From Periplaneta americana (Eukaryota; Arthropoda; Insecta; Blattodea; Blattidae): a DNA stretch of 64,000 nucleotides. Position 1 is the stretch's first letter. Every line of letters starts with the position of its first letter. The stretch is from positions 117,972,121 through 118,036,120 of the forward strand of contig NC_091125.1 in NCBI RefSeq assembly GCF_040183065.1. Direction: 5' to 3'. The notes below the pieces were generated by a model, which was not told where the DNA came from, searched no databases, and worked only from the letters and a program-made list of their open reading frames with translations. This document shows, piece by piece, positions 52,874-63,440 of this stretch. Made by a program: the position numbers and the translations under genes.

Positions 52874-53484
52874 TTAGAGGAGAAGGTGGAAATATGGGCT
52901 ACCATTTTGTTTTCCTCATAATAGTGGAAAATGGTGTGACATATTGCTTAGAAATCTTTATTGACATACAAAGTAATTTATTCATATACAGTTTTTCCAG
53001 TCTTAAAGGTCAATAGTTGCAATAGATAATTAGTTTTTGAAAGAAAGACGAACTGGTCCTCTACAGGTAGTAGGGTCTAAATATGGGTTACCACAAAAAT
53101 TTGAAAATAAAATTGTAAAAAACAAAGAAACATAAGTAGGAAACCTGTGTCACATCAATGGCACTATTCTGTAACAAATAACGCAAATCACGATAGTGAA
53201 AGTACGGGACGTGTTAGCGTGCTGGTAATATGGGCTACCTATCCCACCAGGCGTGATTTCTAAATACGAAATAGGCTATAGGCCTATTTTTTTCAATAAA
53301 ATTGAGGCTACAAATCTGCAAAAACTTTGAAATTGATTAAAAACACAAAGAACACACCACAAAGGCAACTGGTTTGTGCACGCAGACTTATGGACAGGAG
53401 ATGTACTTTTAGAGCTTTTCCGTTGGGTAAAACACCATATATATTAAAAAACGAGGTAGCCCATATTTCCACCTTTTCCTCTAA
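52874..53484. mobile_element. 611-bp MITE with reiterated ATATGGGCTACC motif
   Basis: The 30-bp terminal repeats begin TTAGAGGAGAAGGTGGAAAT and continue ATGGGCTACC, with one mismatch between ends. The motif ATATGGG(C/T)TACC recurs near 53080 and 53227. The target duplication is ambiguous (TTA on one side, TAA on the other, which may belong to the TIR). No coding capacity. Confidence 0.72.
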
Positions 53485-54117
53485 CAGAATTTGTGAATAT
53501 GGATAAATAGAAGTTTAAATTGTCGGGTTTAAAATAATTAGTGTTTGGAAAACTGAAGGGCATTCATGTTTAGTTTAGGAAAGCAGTTGTTAACTTGCCG
53601 GGTGTCGAACTCGTCAGTCATTAACGCAGGATGTTCGTCTTGTGTTTGAACTCAATGGAAGAGGGGAAATGTATACAAATTAATAATGGCGTCTTGGGGG
53701 TTTTAAACCCTCTCAGGAAACAAGGAAAGTCCAGATTTTATGTTGGAGTTTGAATACAGGATAATGTTTCGCTCCAAATTTTTAATTGGCTAAAAATCCA
53801 TTATGTAGGCTCTGTTAGTTGATTACAGAGCTTGGGGCAGAGGTTAAGAATGCTAGATTAAAGAAGCACTTGAAATAAAAAGCGTGTCCACGCAAGTGGG
53901 GTTGACATATTCTCCAACTCAGTTTCCCTTGCATGTCTCCACGCCAACCTCACCAAATGATGGTGTCTTATACAGCGATTCTGTCTCCTGTGGATCCTGT
54001 AAGATTTCTTTTCCCTTCACATTTTCATTCAGCCATTGCTTTCTTTTCGTGATATTCCACCTTTTCGAGATGACTTATTATTTTAAGGCGTACTTTAACA
54101 ATTTATATAAATGGAAA

Positions 54118-54149
<32 letters not shown>

Positions 54150-54157
54150 TATTATTA

Positions 54158-54201
<44 letters not shown>

Positions 54202-54460
54202 GCGACATTTAATCTTTTTCGATACTCATATCTTCACCGTCGCCGTCATCGTCATCGTTATCGCCATCCTCTCCATTAGTTCCTCCCTCGCCCTGTCAAA
54301 TGTTTTTGCTTTTTTATATATTTAGGTAATCCTCTTGTCTATTATCCGATGTATATTTACCTCCATTATTGTAATGAAATATATGTCGAAAATCTATATC
54401 CCATTGTATGCATTTTGGAATACAATAGAGTTTACTGTATATTATTAAACTTATTCCTCT

Positions 54461-54508
<48 letters not shown>

Positions 54509-55064
54509 CTTAAAGTGGATCCCTTATATCACAAACTCGTATATTTTGAGTAACTTTTGCGCCGAAGGAATTTACCGTCACGCTACTGGGGTCATGTCAT
54601 GCATCACCCAAGTGTAACTGTTCGCCTGTTGTGCGTCATGAACAGAGAGCGGAATTAAGGCAAACCCTTTTTTTTCCTTGGCACATACAGGTTTGAGAAT
54701 TAATATTTAGGTTTTTCATGGATATATACTGTAGGTCTAAGTAAGGAGTTTTGTAGTGCCTAAAAATGCGTATTTCCATGTGGTTTTATCCATTCTTGCA
54801 TCATTTTTCGTAACTGTCTATTATTTTTCTTAACATCTTGTACTGCTTACATTCCAAGACGGATAACAACCCCTTTTTCCCATAATCGGTAAGTCCAGCA
54901 GTAAATAACACAATAGGAGTAAGCTACTTGCAGACAACTTCTTTTTATTCAGTCTTAAAATTCCAATTTCCATCGAACTTTTCGATTGCAGCGATATTTT
55001 ACTACTTAATTAACATGTTATTCCCAGAACATGAATTTTACCAGCAATCGAAAAGTATTGGGAA
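53485..55064. other. Unassigned sequence with microsatellites
   Basis: (TTA)n lies at about 54118-54200 and (TA)n at 54470-54502. The 131-codon frame at 53884 is mostly translated microsatellite. The first 35 residues of that frame cannot be assigned. Confidence 0.5.
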
Positions 55065-55190
55065 TAAATTTAAATAAGGAACAAAAAAAAGTTTCCTTCC
55101 CAGACAGGATTCGAACCACGAAAGTCTTAGTTACCAGTCTATCGTGCTCTAGAGTGAACAAGGCTCTGAAATCAGCTACAAGGGTCGGAC
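55065..55190 (-). mobile_element. tRNA-derived SINE (minus)
   Basis: On the minus strand a tRNA-like head (TAGACTGGTAACTAAGACTT) is followed by B box GTGGTTCGAATCC. A short tail follows, GGGAAGGAAACTTTTTTTTG then TTCCTTATTTAAA. It is compact, with the head directly joined to an oligo-T and AT-rich tail. Confidence 0.6.
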
Positions 55191-55955
55191 CAATTTTTTT
55201 TTTTTGCCACTACTGTACATACACCTGGTCTTTAGATCTCTGGTTGGTGTTGCTTGGCAACGGATTATCTACTTTCATGATTGGTTTTCTATAGTTTATA
55301 TGACTAGTCTTTCTCTGGACTGAGTATAGTATTTATCCTTCAGTAGCCTACAGTAGCGGCTTCCATCTTGTGCTTGCAGTGTATATTATGTCTCGTCTAT
55401 GACATTCTCTCCTCTTGAGGATCTATTATTCTTTCACTAAGTTCGGATTTTTATGACGTAGAAGTTAAAAACGACAGTGTGTGTATCTTATTGGTTGTAA
55501 TGTGAAGTAGGCTAATCGTTTGGTTTACACTGATTTGGAATTCAAAGAGTCTTTGCCAAACACAAATCCTATTTCAGATGAAAGGAGTTGTCTGTAAATC
55601 GCGTGTCACAGAGTTTGTTACCTGCGAGGAGTGTGCTTATGTATAATCTTCGTTTTGTTTACGTTCACTGCAAAACAAAATTAGTAGATTTCAGAGTCAG
55701 TGTTCACCAGACTGTAACGAAGTACCCAATGACAGGATTCTTTCTGAGATATAGGGAAAGGTTACTGATCCTGAGCTATATTATGTTGCAATATCAACTT
55801 ACAGTATGTAAAAAAAATTCGAGTTCTCGTTACAATTCTCAGGTTGACAGCATCCCTTATTGAACAAAAATGCAGTAGAGACGATAAGCTGGTGATGGTG
55901 TTGCGTACAGTAAGTGAATGCTTTAACTTCCTGTTTAGTTTCTTATTCTACATGT
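55191..55955. other. Unassigned sequence
   Basis: The 91-codon plus frame at 55588 has no recognisable domain or splice context. Nothing else is seen. Confidence 0.4.
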
Positions 55956-55966
55956 TGTATGTTGTA

Positions 55967-56222
55967 TTTTATTTTAGTAGGTTATTTTACGACGCTTTAT
56001 CAACAGCTGAGGTTATTTAGCGTCTGAATGATATGAAGGTGATAATGCCGGTGAAATGAGTCCGGGGTCCAACACCGAAAGTTACCCAGCATTTGCTCAT
56101 CTTGGGTTGAGGGAAAACCCCGGAAAAAACCTCAACCAGGTAACTTGCCCCGACCGGGAATCGAACCCGGGCCACCTAGTTTTGCGGCCAGACGCGCTGA
56201 CCGTTACTCCACAGGTGTGGAC
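55967..56222 (-). mobile_element. tRNA-derived SINE with 11-bp target duplication
   Basis: TGTATGTTGTA at 55956-55966 is repeated at 56223-56233. It is the same family as 42606-42839 but more complete at the head: CCACACCTGTGGAGTAACGG, B box GGGTTCGATTCC. The tail has CGTAAAATAACCTACTAAAA. The 184-codon frame across it is a by-product of the SINE. Confidence 0.88.
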
Positions 56223-56233
56223 TGTATGTTGTA

Positions 56234-56918
56234 GCCTGGGTTTGACTTCAGTTAAATGTGTAATTTCAGTGTCGATGTCTTCTCGTCTTAGAAGAGCTTG
56301 CAAGGTTGTTAATTCAGAGCTGCATGTATTTGCAAGCTACGATACCTCGGTTAACTGTTGTGTCAGGGTCCTCGCGCCTATTCATTACGCGATGGCAAGG
56401 AGCAACAATATTCTAACGGGTCGCTCCTTCAGTGTCTGCAGGGTTGTCCAGCACGAAGCATATCATGATTTAAACTTCAGGTTTACGATAGTGTGGCTGT
56501 ATTGGTTTAGTCTAAAAGAAATCTCGTTTTCACATAATTTTCTTAAGAAAACTAAGAACCACACACGTCCATGGATATGGGAGCGCATGTGCAGTGTACA
56601 TTACTTCTAGGATCGTTCATGAAAGTGCAATAATTACACTGAACAACAGTTTTTTTCTTCTTACCTTGCTCCGATAAAAAATAGGTGAATATCACTAATA
56701 TGTGTGCCCTAAATCTGAATTTAAAATCCAAATTGCCCCATTACGTACCATCTTTCGGGGAAAGTCAATTAATTTTTTTATGAAAAAACTTCTTTTTTAA
56801 ATTTTTCACTGCTACTGGTAAAATTACAACACACTAGGGATTCAGATTTCTCATAATTCTTGAAAAATGTGTACTGGATACAAAAATGATGTTACACAGT
56901 TTAAAACACGACTATAAT
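56234..56918. other. Unassigned sequence
   Basis: No gene, terminal repeat or RNA recognised. Confidence 0.5.
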
Positions 56919-57291
56919 AAATATATTTCATGCGTAGGGAGAAAAATCTCGGAATTTGTACTCACCATTTAAAATAATTTTCTGTTTAAATGAGTAGCTT
57001 AATATCAAAGGCGGACATCTTACCTCAGATCGAAATTTAGATAGCTGTGGATTTTTATACAATTTTTCATGCTCTTTCAAGTTATAGTGAAACCATATGT
57101 AAACTCTAACACTACATATAAAATAAATTGTGTTAAATATTACAAAGAACACTGAAACAAAAAATTGCCTCTAGATCAAAACTATGGAGACGACAGATGT
57201 CCGCCTTTGATATTAAACTACTCAAATATATTTCATGCGTATAATGAGAAAAATCTCGGAATTTGAACTCACTATTTAAAATAATTTTCTG
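56919..57291. repeat. 66-bp direct repeat flanking a MITE
   Basis: AAATATATTTCATGCGTA to TTTAAAATAATTTTCTG occurs at 56919-56984 and again at 57224-57291 with a few differences (GTACTCACC versus GAACTCACT). The second copy contains the 3' end of the adjacent fossil ORF. The MITE lies between the copies. Confidence 0.75.
56991..57224. mobile_element. 234-bp MITE between direct repeats
   Basis: The 30-bp terminal repeats are TGAGTAGCTTAATATCAAAG on the left and TGAGTAGTTTAATATCAAAG from the right, both continuing GCGGACATCT. No coding frame. The target duplication is obscured by the surrounding 66-bp repeats. Confidence 0.7.
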
Positions 57292-57775
57292 GATGACTTC
57301 CGTTTATAACTAGACCCGGGACTGTTTTTGCAAGGAACCAACAATAATCTGCAAGCATTCTGGATGATGATCTTCCTTTATGTCACCTTTCCATTCAGAT
57401 ATTTCTTGATGAAATCTTCGCCATGCTCGCCGCTAACCGCTCCAAGGTTAGGAGAAAAGAAATCCAAATGAGAATGAAAAAAATGTATTTTGAGACATAT
57501 ATTAAATCTCATTTTATTACATGCTCTTAACATGGTTTCCACAAGTTCGTTGTAGTTGTCTGCCCTAGAATTTCCCAGGAAATTTGAGCAAGCATCTTTG
57601 AAAGAGCGCCATGCCATTTTACTGTAACGGAAAGTTTTTCCTAAACAAAGAGTCAGCCATAAATTGTGAATTTGTGGACCGATGAAAATGCCCTCTTTTA
57701 ATTTGCCTTGACTCAAACTGATAAACTTTTCTTTTAAGAACTGAAAACCACACCCTTGTTTGTTCATTGCGTAGA
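57272..57775 (-). pseudogene. Fossil ORF with HSHLDFF motif, uncharacterised repeat family
   Basis: The minus strand reads MNKQGCGFQFLKEKFISLSQ, KLKEGIFIGPQIHNL, then AWRSFKDACSNFLGNSRADN and KIHFFHSHLDFFSPNLGAVS, then GEHGEDF. After a frameshift past 57378 comes RMLADYCWFLAKTVPGL and a stop at 57272. From memory this order matches the C-terminal half of an uncharacterised, multicopy arthropod protein family of presumed transposon origin. It is broken and lacks its N-terminal half, though minus frames to about 58040 may be decayed upstream parts. Confidence 0.55.
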
Positions 57776-59783
57776 CCTCACTTTGAACTGTTATTAAATT
57801 TACTGAATATAAGGAACCAATATCTGTTTATTTATTGGAAGTATAAAAGAACATGCCAACAAACATAAGAAACTTAAAATAGGTCCTAAACTCGTAAAAT
57901 GCATTAGTTCTTGTTTTGGTTTACAACTCTTAACCGACACCAGATGTTTTTTTGGAAAAATGAAATCATAGTATATCTTAAAAACCTTACGTGATACGAA
58001 GAAAAGAAATGCATTTTTTTCGGATTCAGCGCACACCAAACCATAAGGAACACATTGTTTTAAGTTGGAGCAAAATTCTTGTTGTTCAGTGTTAATCAGT
58101 AATTTTTATCCACGTTCTGCTGCTTGCCCAATGCACAATTTATAAATTATGTTTTATGTCCATCGTGCGTCACAATTTCTCAGGTACAATATATCAATAG
58201 GGAATGTAAGACTGAATTTAGGGGGATTCTTTTTATTTTCTTTAGTGTTTCAGCAAGATAACGTCATTTGTCTTACCAACTTGTTCCAGAACTGCAAGGA
58301 TTGCCTTCTTTCGGCCACCGCTGTGCATTATAAACTAATCCCAGCATGTTTGACAACATTTTCTGTCACTCGAAATCCCCATCCACCTCTTAAAAGTGCT
58401 GATGTGTACTGCTTGTTTCCCAGAAAATAAAATTTCTTCAAACCATGATGAAGTTCAAAGAGTGCAGTATACTCTTTATTTAGGAAATTTGTCATACATC
58501 AGTGTTTTAAACGAATATGCAGTAGATTACATCTTCGATTTTGATTTACAACAATGCCATCTGGTGGAAAGAAGTGAAACTAAAAGTGTGTATGCTGGAA
58601 GTTTAAAATAGTCGCATGTTAGGGTCAGAATTAATTTTCACAGTCATAGCTGAGTATTGAAGAAAGGAGAAAATGAGATTTTTCCATTCGAAGCTATTTT
58701 TATAAGCGAGCAGTCCACCATGGCTCTGTTGATATCTTTCCGTTTACGACACTAAGGTCTTCGCATAGTTTCATGGTTTCATTATAGGACTCTTGTTCTC
58801 AGGATAGGAAGCCAGTGGTCGTTCATATTAAGGATTGTAGCTGATGATAGGAATAAGATTTCAGAATTATAGCGTGTATACGAGTACATTCACAACACAA
58901 CGTCTGTCAACGTCCGACTTGATCGAGTAGCTGCGTCCATTAAGCAGTTCAGTCACTGTCGGTACACATCAAGCTCATCTGAGGAGACCACATAGGCTTA
59001 CAGTAACCTATTCTGTGACGCTAAAGATTTTTTATTTGTTCGCTGTAGGCCTATTTGTGTAGTTTTTGTCAAGTCTATCGCCACGTCATGCAAATCACCG
59101 TGAAGATCACTGAGGAGAACATGTGAACACCGTGACACCTGCCAAAAATTCTGTCACACAATGGTGAAAATTTGAGCAGTGTTCCTCCCCACGCAGGCGC
59201 CAGGCAGGTGTGACGAAGCACGCATGACGGAGCGCGTGTTTTTGTTTTGAGAGCTACGCTCATTTGTTTACGATCACGTCACAGGTGGGGTAACACTAAT
59301 GACGGTCACGCTGTTTCATTTTCCTGTGCTTTGTGTCCACTATGTTATGTTGCTTCAGTCCAGAAAAGATGATCAGCCCGTTGGAAACGTAATACATCAT
59401 AATGAAAATAAAAACACAAGATACAGTATTGTTATTAATACATTAGGCCTATAGCTAGAATCTGATGTGATTATATGAAATACACTGCTGAAAAAATCTA
59501 AGAAACAAGTACATTATTTTTCAGTTTATTATTCATAGCAGTGAAATGGATATTACCTTATCTAAGAAATAAATTACCTTGACTAACTACTGCCCATTTA
59601 TAGTGTAAATAAGTACATATATACAATATCGTGGGTTACGAAGACAGTATAAGAATGAAAATGGCAAACATATTGCTATTATTGACATATTCAACTGTTT
59701 TCTCTATTTCTTTGGACGCCATTTGTCAAAAATTAATTACCCATTGCATCTTAAAAATCGATATCTGCTGCAAAATCTCAGTA
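57776..59783. other. Unassigned sequence
   Basis: A minus frame at 57800-58039 may belong to the neighbouring fossil ORF. The plus frames at 58149-58611 have no recognisable domain. 58620-59783 is AT-rich and featureless. Confidence 0.4.
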
Positions 59784-59830
59784 CAGTGAGTAACAAAAAT
59801 ATTCGGACATCCGTCAACTAACAATTCAAT

Positions 59831-59890
<60 letters not shown>

Positions 59891-61253
59891 CTTTTCTTAT
59901 TTTTTCCCTAAAAGTATCCCATTTCATATAAACATTTTCAACACAACAATTTCAATTAACTTAATCTTCTTCTAATTATTAAAACATAAAGGAAAACATT
60001 TCATTTCTAATACGAACAGAAATATTCTGACACTTTTTGAAAACAAAGAATACTATTTCAGCTCGTTATTATTAGTACATTGTAGGACTACCCTTCTGTT
60101 TAATAACCTCTTTCAGTCGGTGTGGCATCCTATATACTAATTTTTTTGTTATGTCTATAGGAATTTTCACCCATTCTTTTTGAAGTCTTGCTTTTAGTTC
60201 TTCTTTAGAAGAAATAGGCATTGATCCAACCCTCCTGTTAAGTTCTTCCCATAAATGTTCAATAGGGTTCAAATCCGGCGATTGTGGAGGAGGATGAAGC
60301 ACCTTAGGGCATTTGTAGAGCAGAAATTCTTGTACAATATAGGAGTTATGCTTGGGATCGTTGTTCTGGTAAAACATAAATTCCTTTTAATTCCAAGCTT
60401 TTCTGCACTTTTCACTAAATTATGTTGCAGGAGATGTAGATAGTCTTCCTTCTTCATGAGATCCTCGATGAACAGCAATTCACCAACCCCAGAAGCTGAC
60501 AAGCACCCCCATATCATCACATTTCCTCTACCATATTTAACAGTAGCTCGCAAATTCTTGGTTTTCATTTCCTCCTTAGGCTTTCTCCTGACCATTTGTC
60601 TACCATCGTTGCCAAAAACATTGAATTTGCTCTCATAAAAAAGAGCCTTTTCCCACCAATATTCGCCTTTACTTTCATATTCTTTAGCAAACTGAAGTCG
60701 TTTACGTCTGTTCCTTTCACAAACATAAGGCTTTTTTCATGCTATTGTTCCGTTGTAGCCCCGTTTATGTATTGCCCTCTTAATTGTTTGGGCATGCACT
60801 TTTTTACCCGTAGCCGATTCAATTTCAGAAGCTAACTTCGGGGCACTTATACGAGGATTCTTTTTAATCTGTCTGATAATAATAGATTCTTCTCTGTCTG
60901 TGAGGACTTTTCGGCGACCTGTTTGCTTTCTCAGCTTTATTCTGTCCTCGTTTTTATATCTGGGAATTATGTCAGACACTGTACTTCTCTTCATCTGAAG
61001 TAAATCTGCAATGTTTCGAATGGTTTTCCCTTTTTCGTGATGGAATATCACTAACTGCCTCTGATTAAATATATTTTGCTTACCTTTACGCCCCATTTTA
61101 TGTTCCGTCTTGCTGAAACGACAGCACAAGTAAGACTAAGACTCTCGCATATTATTGAAACTCGGTACCTCCACCTACTTTGTAATGTAAGTGATTAACA
61201 GGGGTGTATAGAATAGGTACAACAGGACTGTCAGAATATTTTTGTTACGCAGC
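59784..61253 (-). mobile_element. Tc1-like element C, dead
   Basis: The left end is CAGTGAGTAACAAAAATATT after TA at 59782-59783. The right end, read inward, gives GCGTAACAAAAATATTCTGA, with the outermost bases decayed. Size, about 1.47 kb, fits a Tc1-like element. A (TA)n tract is at 59827-59888. It contains a broken minus-strand transposase. Confidence 0.82.
60072..61096 (-). pseudogene. Transposase of Tc1-like element C (broken, catalytic residues lost)
   Basis: From MGRKGKQNIF at 61096 come the helix-turn-helix KGKTIRNIADLLQMKRSTVS and TGRRKVLTDREE. An in-frame TGA follows GYNGTIA. Then FAKEYESKGEYWW and ALFYESKFN: the first catalytic D (normally DESKF) is Y or lost. A frameshift follows GIKRN. 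YQNNDPKH has N where the second catalytic D stands. SPDLNPIEHLWEE keeps the glutamate at the 34-residue spacing. It could not catalyse transposition even if the frame were open. Confidence 0.88.
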
Positions 61254-61770
61254 AAATTGTATATTTGTTTATTTTTATATACATATATTAACATACCATT
61301 TCATTAGCAAGCTCTTTTTATGCTCATGTTATGCAGATTGGTTTATTTGACGTAACCGCAAGCGTAATTTCTGCGTTTTTGCAAACATGTTTAGTAACAC
61401 ACATAAACATTTGGAATATTAAGTGTCGAATAATTCTGTTATTCACTGTATCTAATTTTATGTAGAATGATACAAAAATATGTACTCCGTGTTTAATATG
61501 TAAATATATTACGAACTCTTAATCTAACTTAGGCCTATCGAAAGTAATACACAAAAGCACAAAGGTATTTATTATATCCGAAATAAACAGAAAAATAAAA
61601 TTATGCCTTTTACAGTTGAACTAAAATTGCACTTTTCAACACTAAATAATGTAACAGTTACAAATTATATTGTATTCTAAGGAAAACAAAGGAGGGGTGA
61701 TAATAATGTTAAACGTTTTGTGTTCTCTTTTAATTTGCTGCTGTAAACAGGATGGCTTTACCGGTCAGCG
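61254..61770. other. Unassigned AT-rich sequence
   Basis: No gene or terminal repeat recognised between element C and the next SINE. Confidence 0.5.
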
Positions 61771-61985
61771 GGTCGGCCTGGTTGGCGCAGTTGGTATAGC
61801 CTTCTATGCCCGAGGTTGCGGGTTCGATCCCTGTCCAGGTCGATGGCATATAAGTGTGCTTAAATGCGACGGCTCATGTCTGAAGATCTACTGGCATGTA
61901 AAAGAACTGCGGGACAAAATTCCGACACACGGCGACGCTGATATAACCTCGGCAGTTGCGAGCGTCGTTAAATAAAACATAACAT
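61771..61985 (+). mobile_element. tRNA-derived SINE (GGCCTGGTTGGC family), plus strand
   Basis: Head GGCCTGGTTGGCGCAGTTGG and B box GCGGGTTCGATCC. The body has CTGGCATGTAAAAGAACTGC, and the tail has hairpin CGACGCT/AGCGTCG then TTAAATAAAACATAAC. It is the second copy of the 49192-49415 family and shows the same 3' end. The target duplication is not clear. Confidence 0.85.
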
Positions 61986-62030
61986 TTCGGTCTCTGCGAA
62001 ATAAAGAAGATAAACTGTGTTGAAATTCTA

Positions 62031-62312
62031 CATTGTTGTTGTTTAGTCAACTGTCCGAAGACAGGCCTGAATGTCACAAGTGATACCAAAAAGCACTACT
62101 TATAAGGCAACTAGGCCAGGAGATAATGGGATAGAGTGGCCAGTACCTTTCCCCCTCCATTGCATACATCCCCGATTAGCTACATGTTACACTAATCACA
62201 CTTCAGATGTATACAAACAATTGTTCTTCCTCTGACACACATCGTCAAGTGAGATGTACTGTCAAATAATAGATGTACATATCAGCCAGAACCTCAATCA
62301 AAGGATCAATTC
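62031..62312 (-). repeat. Dispersed repeat R1, copy 6 (longest)
   Basis: It runs from TTGTTGTTTAGTCAACTGTC through CTCCATTGCATACATCCCCG, GATTAGCTACATGTTACACT and CATATCAGCCAGAACCTCAA. It ends about 30 bp before the 18S-like sequence begins. Confidence 0.78.
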
Positions 62313-62483
62313 TATATTATTAATTGATAATGAGAAAATTAGTTTGGCATAACACCTGTCCTCTGAACACACATCCCTTGGTATTACCAATTGAATGATT
62401 TAGTGTGGACCGGTGAGAGAGGGTGGTGTCCGTCTCTTCGATTCCACAAGGAAGATGCCAAAACTTGATCATTTAGAATTTTA

Positions 62484-63026
62484 GGCCGTGTCTCAAAGCT
62501 ACATTTTCAGCTGAAGTGAACTAGATTGTTGACTAAATAGCCGGATGTGACGTCAGATGTCATGATCCAAAGCTACATAATGCATAGCAATGAAGTCCGA
62601 AGTAGCTAGTAAACGAAAATGCTTGCTTGATTAATGACTTGTTCACTAAACAAACATGGATACCTCATCAGGAAATGGGGTTATGAAATCTGAAAATGCT
62701 TTGGAAGTAAAATAATGTAAATATAATGTAGACTAACACGTTAACTTTGAACACTGACATTGTTAGTACCTTCTGTACAATGTTTTAAACATTACTGTAA
62801 TATATTAAGCCCTTATCTTTTCCATATAACTCGTAATGAAACTGCATTAGGACAATGCCTTCTTAATTTAGTGCTGCACCGTGTTGTCATGGTTTTTAAA
62901 AAAATAATCTGTGACGAAGTCCATGTTTCAAGCATACATTTCCAAAGCTCCCTAGTGTATAGTTTAAAAGTCACCTAGTTGCTAGTCACTAGTGTGTAGT
63001 ATGGACTTGAGCTTTGAGACACGGCC
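62484..63026. mobile_element. 543-bp TTA-flanked MITE inside the 18S pseudogene
   Basis: The ends are GGCCGTGTCTCAAAGCT and its reverse complement. TTA is at 62481-62483 and 63027-63029. The 3-bp duplication suits PIF/Harbinger. No transposase; the 72-codon frame at 62760 has no domain. Confidence 0.8.
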
Positions 63027-63045
63027 TTAGTAAAAGTCGTGCAAG

Positions 63046-63440
63046 ACTACGAATTATAGAAACCAAAATAGATAAATCCAAAGCACCTTCACAAACAGAA
63101 AATGTTAAAAAAACCTCACGGGATATATCCGAGCTTATCGAACTTTACGATGATTTCGATTCCTATAAGCGGACTTGCTGGAGGAAGGAACGAGCGTGGC
63201 GACATTACCAGTATGAAAACAAATCCTTCTCACTGCTGAATCAAGAACATCTGCTCACTGTTACTGTTACACTATAATAGAGGAGCAACATAGAGAGCGG
63301 TGAGTAGTCGATGTTGTAAAATTCTGTACACGCATAACAATCCACTCTACAGCATCATGTAGAGTAGTTTTTACCTGCTTATTTCGCCATCCTTTCCCCG
63401 CTATGTAGAGTAGGTTCGGAAGTATCTTACTTCACTATAA
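63046..63440. mobile_element. Unclassified insertion in the 18S pseudogene
   Basis: It separates GTAAAAGTCGTGCAAG from AACAAGGTTTCC; CAAG at 63042-63045 and 63441-63444 may be a 4-bp target duplication. The left half is open for about 80 codons on the plus strand (LRIIETKIDKSKAPSQTENV, then ELIELYDDFDSYKRTC) with no recognised family. The right half has a hairpin CTCTACAGCATCATGTAGAG. Nature unknown. Confidence 0.45.

Noticed and set aside
53884-54279. 131-codon plus-strand frame
   Set aside because: Its centre is poly-Y and poly-I translated from a TTA microsatellite; the ends have no domain.
56056-56610. 184-codon plus-strand frame
   Set aside because: It runs across the antisense of a tRNA-derived SINE, and the remainder has no recognisable motif.
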